DNA of 6,672 nt from DASVFB01 sp036380275. GTDB taxonomy: Bacteria; Actinomycetota; Thermoleophilia; Gaiellales; Gaiellaceae. A program made the translations under genes and the position numbers. This document shows positions 5,253-6,672 of this stretch, piece by piece (position 1 is the stretch's first letter; every line of letters starts with the position of its first letter). The notes below the pieces were generated by a model, which was not told the origin of the DNA, searched no databases, and saw nothing but the letters and a program-made list of their open reading frames with translations. The DNA is taken from NCBI GenBank assembly GCA_036380275.1, contig DASVFB010000161.1, positions 1-6,672 on the forward strand, in the 5' to 3' direction.

Positions 5253-6120
5253 GAGTCCCCAGCTCCTGCTCGACGAGCGACGTGAGCGCGCGCACAAATT
5301 CCGGATCGGCGTTCGGCATCTCGATTCTCTGCAGCGTCATTCCCAGCTCGCGGGCGCGGTCCTGCGCCTCGATGTCGATGTCCCAGCGGATCTCCAGGTG
5401 GTCGGAGACGAAGCCGACAGGGCACACGAGCACGGCACGCACGCCGCGCGCGTGAAGGTCGTCGAGGTGATCGAGGATGTCCGGGCCCAGCCAGGGCTCG
5501 CCTGTCGGCGATTCGCTCTGGTAGGAGAACGACCAGTCGCCGAGCTCCGCGCGCTCCGCGACGAGACGGCACGTCTCGAGCAGCTGATCCTGATACGGAT
5601 CGCCCTCCTCGAGGACGCGGGCCGGAAGCGAGTGTGCGGTGAAGACCACGTGTGCATTCGTTCCGCGGACGCGCGCAGCCAGCACGTCGACGAACGGCTC
5701 GAAGTCGTGCCAGCTCTCGATCATCCGCAACTCGGCACGGCCGCGAAGCGCTGCGTCGAGCTGCTCGCGATAGCCGGCGATCGACAAGCGCGAGTAGTGG
5801 GGTGCGAGGACGAGCCCCACGACGACGTCCGCGCCTGCGGCATGCGCCGCCTTGGCAGCGTCGGCTATGCGCGGCGTCCAGTGCTTCATGCCCGTGAAGA
5901 CCGGGATACCGAGGTCGTGTTCGAGCGCGGCGCGCGTCTCCTCGGTGATCGCGTTCAACGGGTTGTGTTCCTCGACCCCGAGGCGGCGATAGCGATCGAC
6001 CAAGTCGGCGAGCTGCTCGGACGCGATCGGCCGGCGGCCGCGGATGTCGGCGTAGTAGGCAGGCACGTCGCTCAGGCGCTCCGGCGACCCGTACGCCATC
6101 AGGACGACGGCTGCCTTCAT
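5239..6120 (-). CDS. hemH: ferrochelatase (coproporphyrin-type expected in Actinobacteria)
   Basis: HemH inserts ferrous iron into a porphyrin. In Actinobacteria the substrate is generally coproporphyrin III (the enzyme is then called CpfC), and I infer that here from the likely lineage. The 293-residue product has AYGSP (9-13), including the Tyr10 equivalent of the B. subtilis active-site Tyr. Other landmarks are GMKHWTPRI (77-85), LAPHYSRLS (105-113), the catalytic VVFTAHSLP (158-166, His163), FSYQSESPTGEPWLGPDI (198-215) and CPVGFVSDHLEIRWDID (233-249, with Glu243 as the conserved acid). It is somewhat shorter than many homologues. There is no Cys cluster at the C terminus, so I see no sign of the 2Fe-2S cluster some ferrochelatases carry there. 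The ATG overlaps the hemE stop as ATGA and has a strong GGAGG 7 nt upstream. B. subtilis also groups hemE with hemH, but there hemY follows; here an ABC ATPase does. Confidence 0.95.
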   Translation of the reverse strand: MKAAVVLMAYGSPERLSDVPAYYADIRGRRPIASEQLADLVDRYRRLGVEEHNPLNAITEETRAALEHDLGIPVFTGMKHWTPRIADAAKAAHAAGADVVVGLVLAPHYSRLSIAGYREQLDAALRGRAELRMIESWHDFEPFVDVLAARVRGTNAHVVFTAHSLPARVLEEGDPYQDQLLETCRLVAERAELGDWSFSYQSESPTGEPWLGPDILDHLDDLHARGVRAVLVCPVGFVSDHLEIRWDIDIEAQDRARELGMTLQRIEMPNADPEFVRALTSLVEQELGTRAPG

Positions 6121-6672
6121 ACGCGCGCCTCCACCGTGCGCGACTGCACGAGCTCGGCCAGGCGCGTGACCGCGTCTGGATCGGTCTGCGGGAGGATCCC
6201 GTGGCCGAGGTTGAAGATGTGACCGTTGCGCCCGCGGGCTCGCTCGAGGACGTCCAGAGCGGCTGCCTCGAGGCGGTCCCAGGGAGCCAGCAGCGCCGCG
6301 GGGTCGAGGTTGCCCTGCGCGCCGGGATTCCCAGCGAGCGCCCAGCCCTCGTCGAGCGGGACCCGCCAATCGAGGCCGATCACGTCGCCGGCCATCTGCG
6401 GCAGGAGCGCCGTCGTCCCAGTCCCGAAGTGGATCGTGGGCACGTCGACCGCGTCGAGGATGCGCTCGCTGTGCGGCGCGACGAACTCCGCGTAGTCGGC
6501 CGGGGAGAGCACGCCGACCCACGAGTCGAAGAGCTGGATCACATCGGCGCCGGCGTCGACCTGTTCGCGCACGTAGCGCGCGAAGCACTCCGTGAGCGTC
6601 TCCAGGAGCGCGTGCCAGGCGTCCGATTCTCGATACATGAACCCCTTCACCTTCGCGAAGTCCCGGCTCGGC
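6117..6672 (-). CDS. hemE: uroporphyrinogen decarboxylase, C-terminal portion
   Basis: HemE removes four carboxyl groups from uroporphyrinogen III to give coproporphyrinogen III. The frame is open to the right edge, so the gene starts outside the window. About 185 codons are seen, roughly half of a normal 340-residue enzyme. The visible part begins PSRDFAKVKGFMYRES. It continues with VIQLFDSWVGVLSPADYAEF (substrate-cavity region, containing the conserved FDSWVG), VPTIHFGTGT, DVIGLDWRVPL, GNLDPAALL and the hallmark GHIFNLGHGILPQTDP. These are textbook HemE blocks, including the conserved His of NLGHGI. An apparent internal GTG start at 6648-6650 is not used, because conserved HemE sequence continues upstream of it. 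The N-terminal active-site region (RQAGR) lies outside the window, so catalytic integrity cannot be judged fully. It is the first visible gene of the operon and is coupled to hemH by ATGA. Confidence 0.95.
   Translation of the reverse strand, partial: PSRDFAKVKGFMYRESDAWHALLETLTECFARYVREQVDAGADVIQLFDSWVGVLSPADYAEFVAPHSERILDAVDVPTIHFGTGTTALLPQMAGDVIGLDWRVPLDEGWALAGNPGAQGNLDPAALLAPWDRLEAAALDVLERARGRNGHIFNLGHGILPQTDPDAVTRLAELVQSRTVEARV
6128..6132 (-). promoter_or_regulatory. strong Shine-Dalgarno sequence for hemH
   Basis: On the - strand GGAGG is followed by 7 nt and then the hemH ATG. It lies within the last codons of hemE. This is the best ribosome-binding site in the window and confirms the hemH start. 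The F420 genes and pdxH have nothing comparable and appear to depend on translational coupling. Confidence 0.6.

Noticed and set aside
4119..5285. Several long + strand open frames antisense to the ABC gene (for example 4119-4643 and 4665-5285)
   Set aside because: They lie wholly over the strongly identified ABC ATPase and have the compositional bias of antisense shadows, with no motif or start signal.
5398..6222. 274-codon + strand frame antisense to hemH and the end of hemE
   Set aside because: It is a shadow of hemH codon usage. The - strand product carries all ferrochelatase motifs, and the + strand product resembles nothing.

Overview
The window is very GC-rich DNA (roughly 70 % by eye, with G or C at most third codon positions) and is almost entirely coding. 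Coenzyme F420 biosynthesis genes, a short HemH, a standalone CofE and dense gene overlap point to an actinobacterial-type genome. My best guess is a deep-branching, Thermoleophilia-like soil lineage. That placement is inferred from gene content, not from any marker gene.

Layout. At the left edge (1-367, + strand) is the C-terminal end of a DinB-type DNA polymerase IV. A 42-bp convergent intergenic spacer follows, holding a 25-bp near-perfect palindrome. Everything else is one head-to-tail run of nine genes on the - strand. In transcription order from the right edge they are: hemE (uroporphyrinogen decarboxylase, 5' end outside the window), hemH/cpfC (ferrochelatase), a Wzt/TagH-type glycan-export ABC ATPase, an unrecognised 90-residue protein, cofC/fbiD, cofD/fbiA, an npdG-like F420:NADPH oxidoreductase, cofE, and pdxH (pyridoxamine-phosphate oxidase).

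Junctions. hemE/hemH, ABC/90-aa, cofC/cofD and cofD/npdG overlap by ATGA, and npdG/cofE by GTGA. cofE/pdxH share one base (TGATG), and hemH/ABC overlap by 14 nt. The only gap is 24 nt, before cofC. The whole run therefore looks like one transcription unit, or two if a promoter lies in that gap, ending at or near the palindrome.

How the genes fit together. HemE and HemH are two steps of heme synthesis. CofC, CofD and CofE convert a phosphorylated three-carbon acid plus FO into F420 with a glutamate tail, and the NpdG-like enzyme links the F420 and NADP(H) pools. PdxH makes PLP. The operon is thus a cofactor cluster (heme, F420, PLP) with two outsiders in the middle: a polysaccharide-export ATPase without its permease, and a small protein of unknown function. 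FO synthase, the F420 nitroreductase domain, HemY and the ABC permease are not in the window.

The points most worth a second look are the 90-residue protein, the permease-less ABC ATPase, the compact CofC, the absence of a nitroreductase beside CofE, an Asp-to-Ile change in the PdxH RLHDR motif, and the intergenic palindrome. There is no gene-free stretch longer than 42 bp. I saw no tRNA, rRNA, insertion sequence or CRISPR array.
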